Program-made: the position numbers and the translations under genes | The notes under the pieces: generated by a model | Seen by the model: the letters and a program-made list of their open reading frames with translations, nothing else | What the model was told of the DNA's origin: nothing | Databases searched by the model: none | Part shown: positions 50,056 to 59,379 of the stretch, piece after piece | Position numbering within the stretch: position 1 is the first letter of the stretch | Layout of the letters: each line of letters starts with the position of its first letter | DNA from: SCUD01 sp036824505 | GTDB taxonomy: Bacteria > Pseudomonadota > Gammaproteobacteria > Steroidobacterales > Steroidobacteraceae | NCBI GenBank assembly: GCA_036824505.1 | Contig: DAITAA010000008.1 | Coordinates: 1 to 64,000, forward strand | Length of the DNA: 64,000 bases | Direction of reading: 5' to 3'

Positions 50056-50071
50056 TACGTACTTACTCGTA
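50056..50071. promoter_or_regulatory. Variant of the TACGTATTAGTACGTA motif
   Basis: On the minus strand it reads TACGAGTAAGTACGTA, 13 of 16 positions equal to the exact copies. It is 163 bases upstream of the secreted-protein gene that starts at 49893 and in the same orientation relative to it. Confidence 0.4.
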
Positions 50072-50072
50072 T

Positions 50073-51494
50073 CTAGCGCGTTGTTTCGAATTCGAACATG
50101 AGCGTTGGACTGCCACTGGGCACCCGCTTCGGGACGAGCGTCTTCAGGCGCTCAGGCAGGATGCGCGGATCCAGAAGGCCGTATCGGACAAAACTGACGA
50201 GATCATCGAACTCCTGATCCGAGAGCCCAATTGGCGTCTGCAGCAGCGGATCAAGCCTCTCGAGTACAGGATCGATCGGGCCAAGCGCCCCTTGCAGATC
50301 CGCGGGAAGCAATGCGGTGTTGTAGCTGAGTACTGACGCTCGCGGATCCAGATGATGGCGAATAGCATCTTCGAGACGGACGAAGGCGCCGTTGTGCATA
50401 AACGCCGGCATTACGGCGACATTGCGCAGCGGCGCCGTCCGGAACATGTAGCGATCCGCAGGGTTCCCGGTGACTTGCTCGAGACCAAAGTCCTCGTCCT
50501 GGCCCGGTCCATCGAACGTCACGTTGCCGATTCTGGGAACAACCTGTGGCACGCCGATGACGTGCTGCCTGAAGTCGCTGAACATCTCGTTGGATTGCCC
50601 GGCGACAGCGTGGCATTGCACACAGCCCGCCTTCCCGAAGAAGAGCAGCGCGCCCCGCTTCTGGCGCTCCGTCAAAGCGTTGCGCTGGCCGCGGGCAAAA
50701 CGGTCGAGCGGCGCGTCGGCGAATACGAGTGTGAACTCAAACTCGGCTATGGCCCTGCCGAAGTGATCGAAGCTGATGTCTTCGCCGGCGGCGATCTCGC
50801 GAAATGCCTGGGTAAACAACTTCCGGTATTCACTGATATCGTTGATGCGTCGGAGCACCTCCGTTCGAATGTCACTGCTGCTTGCGCCCGGTGAAAAATT
50901 GAACCCGGCAGCCTCGACACGTTCCGTGGGCGGAATGAATGCCTGCGCGACCAGCAGATGCGGCAGGTAGGAAAGCGATAAGGCTTCGGGTGGCGGGAAC
51001 CGGAATCCGCCACTATTGTCAAATGGATCCCCGGACAAAGCTGCAAACCGTGAGTTCCACATCAGCGCGGGATACAAGGCTGCGTTTACCGCAACCGGCG
51101 TGCGTCGCTGATTGCGCGGCCCGGCTCGATTGGGGCCAACGACCAGGTTGTTGTCAATTCCTATGGCGATTGGCTGCGTGTCTCCGAAGCCATTGGTCGG
51201 CGAGTGGCATCCACCGCAGGTATTGTCACCATTCAGGCCGCTCACGGTATCGAACCACAGCAACCGGCCCAGATTGGCGCGCTTCCGGTCGATGGGGCGC
51301 CCGAGCTTATGCATGAATTGGGTCTGGATCGTGCCGGTGAACCCGTGGTTTGCGAGTACCGCGGCGAGTTCCTCGTCCAGTGGCTTGGAGTTCGCGGCAT
51401 GGGCGCTCGACAGCGCCGAAGCATAGATCAATATCGCGGCGAAGGCACACGACGCAACCTGACGAGTCAGAAGGACGAAGTTGCCGGATTTCAT
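50073..51494 (-). CDS. Di-haem cytochrome c peroxidase family protein
   Basis: The 473-residue periplasmic protein has a signal ending SSAHA and two c-type haem sites, CGGCH in NTCGGCHSPTNG and CVQCH in GCVQCHAVAG. This is the CcpA/MauG-like family, with RRTPVAVNAALYP and PAFMHNGAFVRLEDAIRHH. Members reduce H2O2 using cytochrome electrons or modify proteins (MauG). This is the longer MauG/SoxH-like variant. The ATG at 51494 follows GGAGG. It is divergent from a Crp/Fnr regulator, whose start is 97 bases away and which may control it. Confidence 0.9.
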   Translation of the reverse strand: MKSGNFVLLTRQVASCAFAAILIYASALSSAHAANSKPLDEELAAVLANHGFTGTIQTQFMHKLGRPIDRKRANLGRLLWFDTVSGLNGDNTCGGCHSPTNGFGDTQPIAIGIDNNLVVGPNRAGPRNQRRTPVAVNAALYPALMWNSRFAALSGDPFDNSGGFRFPPPEALSLSYLPHLLVAQAFIPPTERVEAAGFNFSPGASSSDIRTEVLRRINDISEYRKLFTQAFREIAAGEDISFDHFGRAIAEFEFTLVFADAPLDRFARGQRNALTERQKRGALLFFGKAGCVQCHAVAGQSNEMFSDFRQHVIGVPQVVPRIGNVTFDGPGQDEDFGLEQVTGNPADRYMFRTAPLRNVAVMPAFMHNGAFVRLEDAIRHHLDPRASVLSYNTALLPADLQGALGPIDPVLERLDPLLQTPIGLSDQEFDDLVSFVRYGLLDPRILPERLKTLVPKRVPSGSPTLMFEFETTR

Positions 51495-51591
51495 GGTAGA
51501 CCTCCGATTGACTGCTCCTTCATACGCGTTATCAGGGCCAGGATCAGTGACTAAGTTACAGATGGCGCTGGCTGTGAGATGATTTGGTGGC

Positions 51592-52278
51592 GTGAGTTCT
51601 GATTCCCATTCTGTCGAGGCACTGTTTCCCGAACTTGCACGCTTCGGCGACGAGGTCATCGCGCGTGTGGTGGGTTCGGCGCGCAAGGTCAGTCTGCCGG
51701 CGGGTTCGGCGGTTTTTCACGTGGGATCCGTCTGCGAAAAGTACCTGCTGGTCGTCGAGGGTAGCGTACGCGTGCAGGTGCTCACGGAGTCCGGTCAAGC
51801 GGTCGTGCTCTACCACGTCGGAGCGGGCAACTCCTGCATATTGACCACCGCGTGCCTGCTCGGCGGCGCGGTGTATCCGGCGGACGGGGTCACCGAGACA
51901 TCCGTCGTCGCGCTGGTTATCGATTCGGCGGAATTCAAACGCGCCCTCGAGCAGTCACCGGGTTTTCGACGGTTCGTTTTCCAGAATATCGGCGAGAGGT
52001 TTGCGCAAGTCATCGGGCATTTGACGGAGACCGCTTTCGGTTCCATCGACCGTCGACTGGCCCAGGCGCTGCTACAAGGGCTTCAATCAGACCAAGTAGT
52101 TGCGTTGACGCACCAGGCGCTCGCGATGGAACTTGGCACGGCCCGCGAAGTAGTCTCGAGGCACCTGAAGCGCTTCGAACAGCAAGGCTGGGTTCGCTTG
52201 AGGCGGAGCCGGATTGAAGTGCTGGCTGAGGCGGCATTGCGGCGGCTTGCCGAATCAAATGGCGGGCAGAAAGACTGA
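51592..52278 (+). CDS. Crp/Fnr-family transcription factor
   Basis: The 228-residue protein has an N-terminal cyclic-nucleotide-binding-like barrel (about 20-125: LPAGSAVFHVGSVCEKYLLVVEGSVRVQV) and a C-terminal HTH_Crp (about 150-220: LTHQALAMELGTAREVVSRHLKRFEQQGWVRL). The FNR N-terminal iron-sulfur cysteines are absent. Several cysteines (VCEKY, NSCILTTACLL) might be redox-sensitive. The start is GTG at 51592. It overlaps the following phosphodiesterase gene by 20 bases, so the two are translated from one message. The divergent peroxidase gene is a plausible target. Confidence 0.88.
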   Translation: MSSDSHSVEALFPELARFGDEVIARVVGSARKVSLPAGSAVFHVGSVCEKYLLVVEGSVRVQVLTESGQAVVLYHVGAGNSCILTTACLLGGAVYPADGVTETSVVALVIDSAEFKRALEQSPGFRRFVFQNIGERFAQVIGHLTETAFGSIDRRLAQALLQGLQSDQVVALTHQALAMELGTAREVVSRHLKRFEQQGWVRLRRSRIEVLAEAALRRLAESNGGQKD

Positions 52279-53788
52279 AGCACGGTGGTTGGCAGTCGCC
52301 GCTGCCATCGTTTTCAACGCAGCGCTGCTCGGCGCGTGTAGCAGCGCCGTCGTCAAACAGAAACTGCTCGAGACCAGCGTGCTGCCTACCCCGCTGAAGG
52401 TTGGCCGCCCTATGAAGCTCGACGTGCTCGTCTTCAACGTCGAATACGGGGGCGGTCCGGCAACGGATGAAGCCATCCGACGGGTCAACGCGGACGTAGT
52501 CGGGGTCCTTGAGTCCTATGACCGCCTTCCGGAGATCGCCGCTGCGACCGGGTATCCCTATTTCAACACCAGCCTGCAAATCCTGTCCAAGTACCCGATC
52601 CTCGAGCCGTCTGGCGGCGACGGGCAATACGCCTTCATCGAGATCCAGCCCGGCTTCGCGGTGGTGCTCTGCAACATCCATCTGGATTACGTGAGGTACG
52701 GCCCCGATGGACTCCGCGCCGGGCTGGCGGTCGAAGACGTCATCGCGACTGAGAATGCGGTGCGAACCTCGGCGATCGCCGGACAGCTTCAGACGCTGCC
52801 GCCACTCGCGGAGCGCGGATACCCGGTCATCCTGACGGGCGACTTCAACGAACCCTCGAGCCTCGACTACACGGAGGCCGCCGCAGAACTCCCGCATCGG
52901 CCGCGGGTAGCCGTCGCCTGGCCGGTCAGCGAGGCTCTGCTGGCCGCTGGGTTCCGGGACTCGTTTCGCGAAGCCTATCCGGACCCGGTGCAATACCCGG
53001 GCGTCACGTTTCCGGACTTGAACGACCGCATCGACTTCATCTATGCGTCGGGCCCGACTGAGACGGTCGGCAGCATGCTTGTCGGCGAGGAGGGCGGTCC
53101 CGGCGTATCGATCGGTATCTCCCCATGGACATCCGACCATCGCGCGGTCGTCTCGACTTTCCGAGTCACGCCGCTTTCGCTCCCCGCCTTGGTTGCGGTC
53201 AATGCCCGCCTGCTGACCGTCGGCGACAAGGTTACCGTTAGCTACCAAGCGCCCGATTCCTCCGGTAACGCCGTGACGATCGTGGTCCCCGGCGGCGATC
53301 CGGCGTCGGCGGTGCTACGCCAGGACGCCCCGCAGGCGCGCGGCACGCTGATATTCGATACCTCGGCGCTGGACCCTGCTTCCTACGAGACGGTGCTCAC
53401 CGGCCCGGGTGGAACAGAGATAGCACGCCTCTCGATCCTGCTGCGGGCAAGAGGCGCCCGGATCCGACTCGCGGCGGACCGAAAGGAATACGTCGTGGGC
53501 GAGCCGATCAGAGTCATGTGGACCGACGGTCCTGCCAATCGATGGGACTGGGTCGCAGTCTACCGAGCGTCGGCCGCCGACCCGAATGTTGACCGTTATT
53601 TGATCTGGGCCTATACCGGGATCCATTCTTCGGGCACGGTGCCACCATCAGTCGCGGGCTCGCTGACTCTGGGGCCGGACGCGGAGGGGAGCCCGTGGCC
53701 TCTTCCTCCCGGCGACTACGTGGTGCACTACCTCCTAGCGGACCAGTACCAGTCGGCAGGCAGCACCACCTTCACGGTCATGCCGTAG
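52259..53788 (+). CDS. Endonuclease/exonuclease/phosphatase-family lipoprotein
   Basis: The 509-residue exported protein has a lipoprotein signal (NAALLGAC). Residues about 55-310 are a DNase I-like metal phosphodiesterase domain: VFNVEYGGG, a Glu in VGVLESYD, ILTGDFNEPSSLD, DFIYAS and TSDHRAVV (the terminal His pair). Such proteins cleave phosphodiesters or phosphomonoesters outside the cell. Residues about 315-509 are two beta-sandwich domains (KVTVSYQAPDSSGNAV, WDWVAVYRAS, PGDYVVHYL). The start at 52259 overlaps the Crp/Fnr gene. Confidence 0.85.
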   Translation: MAGRKTEARWLAVAAAIVFNAALLGACSSAVVKQKLLETSVLPTPLKVGRPMKLDVLVFNVEYGGGPATDEAIRRVNADVVGVLESYDRLPEIAAATGYPYFNTSLQILSKYPILEPSGGDGQYAFIEIQPGFAVVLCNIHLDYVRYGPDGLRAGLAVEDVIATENAVRTSAIAGQLQTLPPLAERGYPVILTGDFNEPSSLDYTEAAAELPHRPRVAVAWPVSEALLAAGFRDSFREAYPDPVQYPGVTFPDLNDRIDFIYASGPTETVGSMLVGEEGGPGVSIGISPWTSDHRAVVSTFRVTPLSLPALVAVNARLLTVGDKVTVSYQAPDSSGNAVTIVVPGGDPASAVLRQDAPQARGTLIFDTSALDPASYETVLTGPGGTEIARLSILLRARGARIRLAADRKEYVVGEPIRVMWTDGPANRWDWVAVYRASAADPNVDRYLIWAYTGIHSSGTVPPSVAGSLTLGPDAEGSPWPLPPGDYVVHYLLADQYQSAGSTTFTVMP

Positions 53789-53807
53789 AGTCGTCTCGCA
53801 CCGCGTC

Positions 53808-55871
53808 GTGTTTTTCCGGTCCCGACGGCCGGGCTATCATGGGCTTCCTCGAAGAAACGGGAGTCTGGTCATCGCCGCAATCAATCGTGCACGCGCCGCC
53901 TTCGATCGCGCTGTCACGTTCCTTCGCGCCGGAGACGGGGTGATGGCTGAGCAGCTCTGCCGGGGAGCGTTAATTGATTTTCCCGGCGAACCCAATTTTC
54001 TGTCACTGCTCGGCGCGGCGTTGAATCGCCAGGGCCGTGGAAAGGAAGCCGAACCGCTGCTGCGCCGCGCCCTCGAGGAGGAGCCGGGTTACGCCAAGGG
54101 TCACGAAGAACTCGGCCGCAGCCTGTTGTTGCTTGGCCGGTGCGAAGAGGCCATCGAGCGCCTGCATCGGGCGCTGGAACTCGATCCGAAACTACAGTCA
54201 GCACAGCTGGCACTGGTCCAGGCGTTGACAGCGGCCGGTCGCGCAGAGCAGGCAGATGAAATGATGCAGGCATTCCTGCGCGGAGATCCGGCCCGCGAAT
54301 TGGTTGCACAGGCGGCGGCGCATCACCGCGCCGGACGCCTGGAAGATGCAGAGGCGATCTATCGCGAGATCCTGCGTCGCGATCCGCGCAATCTCGAGGC
54401 GCTGCGGCTGCTGGCGCTGATTGCAATGAAAACCGAGCATTACGGCCAGGCTGAAAGCCTGTTGAAACGAGCCGTCGCGATTGCGCCGGATTTTCTCGCC
54501 GCCTGGATTGACCTGAGTCGCGCCCAGCTGGAGCGCCACGAGTTGCAGGCGGCGCTTGCCAGTATTGAGCGCGCCGTGCAACTCAGTCCGCATTCGGCAA
54601 ATGTCCATATGAATCTTGCGAACGCGCAGGCGCGTTCGGGTCATCATGACCAGGCCGTCGCGAGCTATCGCCGCGCGATCGAGCTGGGGCCTGATCTACC
54701 GGGCGGCTACCTGGGACTGGGCAATACGCTGAAAACCATCGGCCAGCAGACCGAGGCCATCGAGGCGTACCGGCATGCCACTGCAATGCGCGCAGATTTG
54801 AGCGAGGCGTGGTGGAGTCTTTCGAACCTGAAGACCTTTCGCTTTGAGAACCACGAAATCGAGACGATGCAGCGACAGCTCGAGGCGCCGGAGTTATCTG
54901 ACGAAGCCCGGGTACAATTCTGCTTCGCGCTGGCCAAGGCCAGCGAGGATCTTGGCGACTATGCGCGCGCGTTCGAGCTGTACGATCGCGGCAACCGCAC
55001 ACGACGCGCCCAGGAGCATTACGACCCCGTCGAAACCGAAGCCATCAACGATCGCATCATGAAGGTCTTCGACGCCGGGTTCCTGACGCAACACGCCGGG
55101 CTCGGCCATCCGGACCCGGCGCCGATCTTCGTCGTCGGTCTTCCACGCTCAGGCTCGACCTTGATCGAACAGATCCTCGCCAGCCACTCCCTGGTCGACG
55201 CGACCCACGAATTGCCCGAGGCAGGTCGGCTGATACAGCAGATCAACCGCACTCGGCACGACAGGATCACCTATCCCGAGGCGGTACGCGACTTTGCCGG
55301 CGAGACCTGGGCTGCGCTTGGCCGTACCTACATTGATCAGACCCGCAAGCACCGGCGCGATGCGCCTTACTTCATCGACAAGATGCCGAACAACTTCGCG
55401 AGTATCGGGCTGCTCAACCTGGCGCTGCCGAATGCCAAATTCATCAACGCCCGGCGCCACCCGCTCGACACCTGCTTGTCGTGCTACAAGCAACTGTTCG
55501 CCCGGGGCCAGCCATTTACCTATGACCTGATGGAACTCGGCGAGTACTACCTGCAGTACGATCGCATGATGGCGCACTGGCATGCGGTGCTGCCGGGGCG
55601 GGTGCTCGACGTGCATTACGAATCCGTCGTGGCGGATCAGGCGGCCCAGACCCGGCGCCTGCTCGAGTTCTGCGGGTTGCCATGGGAGGACGCTTGTCTC
55701 CGCTTTTACGAAACCGAGCGTGCAATACGCACGGCCAGTTCGGAGCAGGTGCGTCGCCCGATCTATAGCAGCGCCATTGGCGTCTGGCGGCATTACTCGC
55801 AGCAACTCGCCGGCCTGATAGAAATTCTGGAGCCGATTCTGGCGCCGTTGCCGCCCGGGGACCGACCTTAG
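53808..55871 (+). CDS. TPR-domain sulfotransferase
   Basis: The protein is about 687 residues. Residues about 30-370 are roughly nine TPR units (AEPLLRRALEEEPGYAKGHEELG, AVASYRRAIELGPDLPGGYLGLG). Residues about 420-680 are a PAPS-dependent sulfotransferase domain: FVVGLPRSGSTLIEQIL (5'-phosphosulfate loop), NARRHPLDTCLSCYKQLF (3'-phosphate motif). It transfers sulfate to a protein or sugar; no partner is visible. A lipoprotein sulfatase occurs elsewhere in the window. The start is uncertain (GTG 53808, or a start within the next 140 bases), because the first 20 residues do not look conserved. Confidence 0.88.
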   Translation: MFFRSRRPGYHGLPRRNGSLVIAAINRARAAFDRAVTFLRAGDGVMAEQLCRGALIDFPGEPNFLSLLGAALNRQGRGKEAEPLLRRALEEEPGYAKGHEELGRSLLLLGRCEEAIERLHRALELDPKLQSAQLALVQALTAAGRAEQADEMMQAFLRGDPARELVAQAAAHHRAGRLEDAEAIYREILRRDPRNLEALRLLALIAMKTEHYGQAESLLKRAVAIAPDFLAAWIDLSRAQLERHELQAALASIERAVQLSPHSANVHMNLANAQARSGHHDQAVASYRRAIELGPDLPGGYLGLGNTLKTIGQQTEAIEAYRHATAMRADLSEAWWSLSNLKTFRFENHEIETMQRQLEAPELSDEARVQFCFALAKASEDLGDYARAFELYDRGNRTRRAQEHYDPVETEAINDRIMKVFDAGFLTQHAGLGHPDPAPIFVVGLPRSGSTLIEQILASHSLVDATHELPEAGRLIQQINRTRHDRITYPEAVRDFAGETWAALGRTYIDQTRKHRRDAPYFIDKMPNNFASIGLLNLALPNAKFINARRHPLDTCLSCYKQLFARGQPFTYDLMELGEYYLQYDRMMAHWHAVLPGRVLDVHYESVVADQAAQTRRLLEFCGLPWEDACLRFYETERAIRTASSEQVRRPIYSSAIGVWRHYSQQLAGLIEILEPILAPLPPGDRP

Positions 55872-55989
55872 GCAGGCACGCGCGAGTCTTGCCGCGGCGG
55901 GACGCGACGCCGGATCGCGGTGCAGGGTGGATTCGGTTCGGAAGTTGGTCTATTCTCGGGACGATCGGTCCGTCCGGTGAGGGGGAAGT

Positions 55990-58260
55990 ATGGGCTCAAG
56001 AGACGCCGCCAAAGTCCCGGTGACCAGGGTCGCGTACGCCGTGTCGATCGTCCTGGCCGGCAGCTACTCTCCCGGTGTCGTCGCGCAGACCAGGACCGCG
56101 AGTCTCGAGGAGATCACGGTGACGGCCCGGAAGCGCGAGGAATCGCTGCTCGACGTCCCGCAGGAAATACAGGCGATCGGTCAGCGAGAGATCGAACGGG
56201 CCAACGTGAACGGTCTCGATGATTTCGAGCGCTTTGTTCCCAGCCTGAGCTACAACTCCGTGGCGCCCGGTCGTGGCTCGATCTATTTTCGCGGCGTCGC
56301 CGACGATTCCTCCTCGTTCATCGCCGATTCCTCCGCAGCGATCTATCTCGACGAACAGCCGCTGACCCAGAGTTCGCTTACGCCGGAAGTCCGTCTGGTC
56401 GATATTGAGCGCATCGAGGCGCTGCCCGGGCCGCAGGGCACGCTGTACGGTGCCAGCTCCCAGTCCGGTACCTTGCGTTACATTACCAATAAGCCGGACC
56501 CGAAGGCCTTCGAGTCGAGCGTCAGCCTGGACGGAAATTCCGTGCAGGACGGAGACCAGGGCTACGATATCAGCGGTGTGCTCAACCTGCCCTTGAGTCA
56601 GAATCTCGCTATCCGGCTGGTCGGTTTCACGGCGCGCGACGCCGGCTTCATCGACAATGTGCTGGGCACGAGTCTCGGCGGCACGTTCGACAATGCCGAT
56701 GTCGTCGGCAAGGACATCAACAGCGTCGAAACTTCCGGCGGCCGCGCGGCCATGCGTTGGCTGGCCAACGATGCTTGGACAGTCGACGCCGGCCTCGTCT
56801 ACCAGAAGATGAAGGCCAGCACTTATTCGGAAGACAACGTGCTGCGCTCAGGCCGGAAGCTCGAGGTCGTGCGATTCCTCGACGAAAGTCGCGACGACGA
56901 ATGGGGCCAGGCTTCGCTCACCGTGGAAGGCGATCTCGGCTGGGGCAAGTTCACGTCGGCGACGAGCTATTTCACGCGCTCGATCGCCTATCACCAGGAC
57001 AACACCGACTACACCTTTTATCTGAGCCAAAACTCCGGTGCCTACTACGTTAATTATGACCTGGGCCCGGACCCACGCGGCCTCGGTTGGAATGACACTG
57101 ACTCCGCGCGGCGTGTCGCCCAGGAATTCCGCCTGCAAGGCGCAACCAGCAAGATGACCTGGCTGGCGGGCCTGTTCTACGAGCGCGTGCACGGTGGCTA
57201 CAACTTCCTGAGCCGCATCGAGGATTACGAAAGCACGCCGTCGTTCAACTATTGGGCGACGTACTACGATGTGCAGCCCGGAACGACCGACAACTCGTTC
57301 TACCGTTCCAATAACGACCAGATCACGGAGCAATACGCCTTATTCGGCGAAATAGGTTACTCGCTGAGCGATCGCTGGACGTTCACCGCGGGCCTGCGCT
57401 GGTTTGATCACACGCGTACACGCAACTACTTCATCCAGCAACCGAATCGTCACTTCACGGCGAACCTCGGCTCCGCGAAAAACACGACCAGCGATTTCAC
57501 GAAGAAGATCAGCCTGCAGTACAAAGTCAGCGACAGCGCCATGGTTTATGCGCTCTTCTCTGACGGTTTCCGTGCCGGCGGCCGCAACGTCGTGCGACCC
57601 GGTACAGTGCTGCCGCCCGACTATGAGCCGGATTTCCTCGACAACTATGAGCTTGGCCTGAAGAGCCGCTGGCTCGACGACCGCGTCGCATTCAACGTCA
57701 CGGCATTCAGGATGAATTGGAAGGATTACCAGGTGGAGGTCGTCGACCCGGGTCCGCTTTACGCCGTACTGGTCGCGAATGTCGGCAACGCAAGGATCGA
57801 CGGCGTCAGCGCCGAGTTCAGCGCGCGGTTATGGGACTCGCTCGACATCGGTCTTAACGTGCAGTTCCTTGACCCGAAGACCACGTCTGACAGCGCGATT
57901 ATCGGCACCGCCAAGGGCACGCGATTGCCATTTTCGACGAAAGAAAAGGGAGTCGCGTGGCTCGAGTACGCTTTCCCGAGGCAGATCGCGGGCGGAAAGT
58001 TTTACGGCCGCTACCAATGGAGCTACAACGGCGATTCGCTGAATGGTGTGATCAACCCAAGAGTCCAGCCAACCTATCAGATATCCGACGTGAAATTTGG
58101 CTTTGAGGCTGATGCCTGGGAGATCTATGCCTATGTCGACAACCTTTTCAACGAACGGGCCATCCTGTTCGACCAGGACAGTGCGCCGCCGGGGACAATC
58201 ACGATCAATACGCCGCGCACCTGGGGCATAGGCTTCACGAAGAGCTGGGGCGGGAAGTAG
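55990..58260 (+). CDS. TonB-dependent receptor
   Basis: The 756-residue outer-membrane protein has a signal region, a TonB box-like EEITVTARKREESLLDVP, a plug domain (GLDDFERFVPSLSYNSV, VDIERIEALPGPQGTLYG) and a 22-strand barrel ending in an aromatic-type C-terminus. The family imports siderophores, vitamins, glycans or other large ligands. The plug ends GTLRYITNKPDPKAFES, typical of the large sphingomonad/Steroidobacter-type group of unknown ligand. The ATG at 55990 follows GGGGGAAG. No transport partners adjoin. Confidence 0.93.
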   Translation: MGSRDAAKVPVTRVAYAVSIVLAGSYSPGVVAQTRTASLEEITVTARKREESLLDVPQEIQAIGQREIERANVNGLDDFERFVPSLSYNSVAPGRGSIYFRGVADDSSSFIADSSAAIYLDEQPLTQSSLTPEVRLVDIERIEALPGPQGTLYGASSQSGTLRYITNKPDPKAFESSVSLDGNSVQDGDQGYDISGVLNLPLSQNLAIRLVGFTARDAGFIDNVLGTSLGGTFDNADVVGKDINSVETSGGRAAMRWLANDAWTVDAGLVYQKMKASTYSEDNVLRSGRKLEVVRFLDESRDDEWGQASLTVEGDLGWGKFTSATSYFTRSIAYHQDNTDYTFYLSQNSGAYYVNYDLGPDPRGLGWNDTDSARRVAQEFRLQGATSKMTWLAGLFYERVHGGYNFLSRIEDYESTPSFNYWATYYDVQPGTTDNSFYRSNNDQITEQYALFGEIGYSLSDRWTFTAGLRWFDHTRTRNYFIQQPNRHFTANLGSAKNTTSDFTKKISLQYKVSDSAMVYALFSDGFRAGGRNVVRPGTVLPPDYEPDFLDNYELGLKSRWLDDRVAFNVTAFRMNWKDYQVEVVDPGPLYAVLVANVGNARIDGVSAEFSARLWDSLDIGLNVQFLDPKTTSDSAIIGTAKGTRLPFSTKEKGVAWLEYAFPRQIAGGKFYGRYQWSYNGDSLNGVINPRVQPTYQISDVKFGFEADAWEIYAYVDNLFNERAILFDQDSAPPGTITINTPRTWGIGFTKSWGGK

Positions 58261-58325
58261 TCTGCATACGCCGGCTACAGCTGGCAGGTCTTGGGGCGGG
58301 ATGTCCTGCGCCGCCAGCCTACTTG

Positions 58326-58601
58326 TCAATCGCGCCGGGTGGTCAGGAAGATACTGAGGTATCCGTCGCCGCGGATTCCGAGGACGAGATCGCTGTGGGC
58401 ATTGCGCTTGAGCCGCATGAAGGACACGCCATTCTTGCTGATTTCTTCGAGCGATTTCATCCAGGCTGGTTTGTCGTCGAACTCAAGGTCGGGCGCAGCA
58501 AACCTGGCGGCGAAACCCGTCGGCGCTACCGGCACATCGTCGGCCGACGCGTCGGCGATACCAAGAGCGAGAAGCGCAATTGCCGAAAGAACTATGTTCA
58601 T
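58326..58601 (-). CDS. Small secreted protein
   Basis: The protein has about 91 residues, with a signal peptide ending DASA. The mature part is DDVPVAPTGFAARFAAPDLE, DDKPAWMKSLEEISKNG, followed by MRLKRNAHSDLVLGIRGDGYL. There are no cysteines and no recognised family. ATG 58601 is taken; a GTG at 58625 is possible. It is preceded by no good ribosome site. It converges with the TonB receptor gene. Confidence 0.6.
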   Translation of the reverse strand: MNIVLSAIALLALGIADASADDVPVAPTGFAARFAAPDLEFDDKPAWMKSLEEISKNGVSFMRLKRNAHSDLVLGIRGDGYLSIFLTTRRD

Positions 58602-59073
58602 CGCAGTTGCTTGCCGGGCACTCACGAGTGCGCCTCACAACATGCTAGACCTGCGGCGGCACCTTCTTGGCCTGCAACCTTAGATCCGAGAGCGCCGTCT
58701 CAAGACGGTGCGGGATTCTGTCAAACGGAAGTCATGGATGCCTGACGCGAAGCTACCTGGCATCACCACTGAATATGTCGAGCTGGCGATTGCAGATCTC
58801 ACTTCGCATGTCGAAAGCCCTCATGAAGCTGTGAAACACATTTGCCTGCGAGTGACTTGTTGGAAGACGATCGAACCAGGCGAGGTTGGCGACGGCAAAT
58901 GCGTAGAGCGGTCTGTGACAAGGACACCGCCCGGCTCAAATGATGACGCTCGCGCTCCAGGCCAGCTCCTCGCGCTTGCTCCGCGAGCATACTCATGTGT
59001 ATCAGCATGGCACTGCGGCTGCGAAATGGTCGCCGCCGTAAAGGCGGCCTGCGGCATGAATCAAGGATTTCTT
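58602..59073. other. Intergenic region
   Basis: There are 472 bases with no convincing gene. Near its right end, GCCGCC-GTAAA-GGCGGC (59030-59047) is a small hairpin, then a TTTCTTTTATTGCACTCCG tail like that beside the other zinc-ribbon genes. Confidence 0.45.
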
Positions 59074-59319
59074 TTATTGCACTCCGTATTGCTCAAAGCC
59101 GCCGAATCGCGGCACCGGAGCTCGCAACTGCCAGCGTCCGGCTGAGCCGCACTTCCGGCAGCGCGGCTTGCTGGCCGCAAATGATGCGTCCCCATGGCCA
59201 GACCTGATCAGTGCGGGCAGATCGCAGCTTGCCCACCGCCTGCAAGCCGGGCACCAGCAGTCGAGCTGATGATTGTTTTCGAACAACGAGCGAAAGGTGT
59301 CAATCCGGATCGCCTTCAT
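59074..59319 (-). CDS. Small zinc-ribbon-like protein, copy 3
   Basis: The 81-residue protein is the third intact member of the family: KAIRIDTFRSLFENN, CWCPACRRWASCDL, ALIRSGHGD, KPRCRKCGSAGRW, FGGFEQYGVQ. All six cysteines (21, 23, 26, 32, 54, 57) are kept. It is diverged in the loop between the two cysteine clusters (ASFAAS). It lies about 48 kb from the other copies, so the family is dispersed rather than a tandem array. The hairpin beyond its stop is a different sequence, but the tail resembles theirs. Confidence 0.75.
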   Translation of the reverse strand: MKAIRIDTFRSLFENNHQLDCWCPACRRWASCDLPALIRSGHGDASFAASKPRCRKCGSAGRWQLRAPVPRFGGFEQYGVQ

Positions 59320-59379
59320 GCGGCCAACGTAACGCTGGACGGGCTCAGGGCGTGACCTCGGATCCCCGGCTCCGACGCG

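Noticed and set aside
58708..59145. Plus-strand open frame in the gap before zinc-ribbon copy 3
   Set aside because: It runs into the antisense of the zinc-ribbon gene and has no ribosome site or family features.
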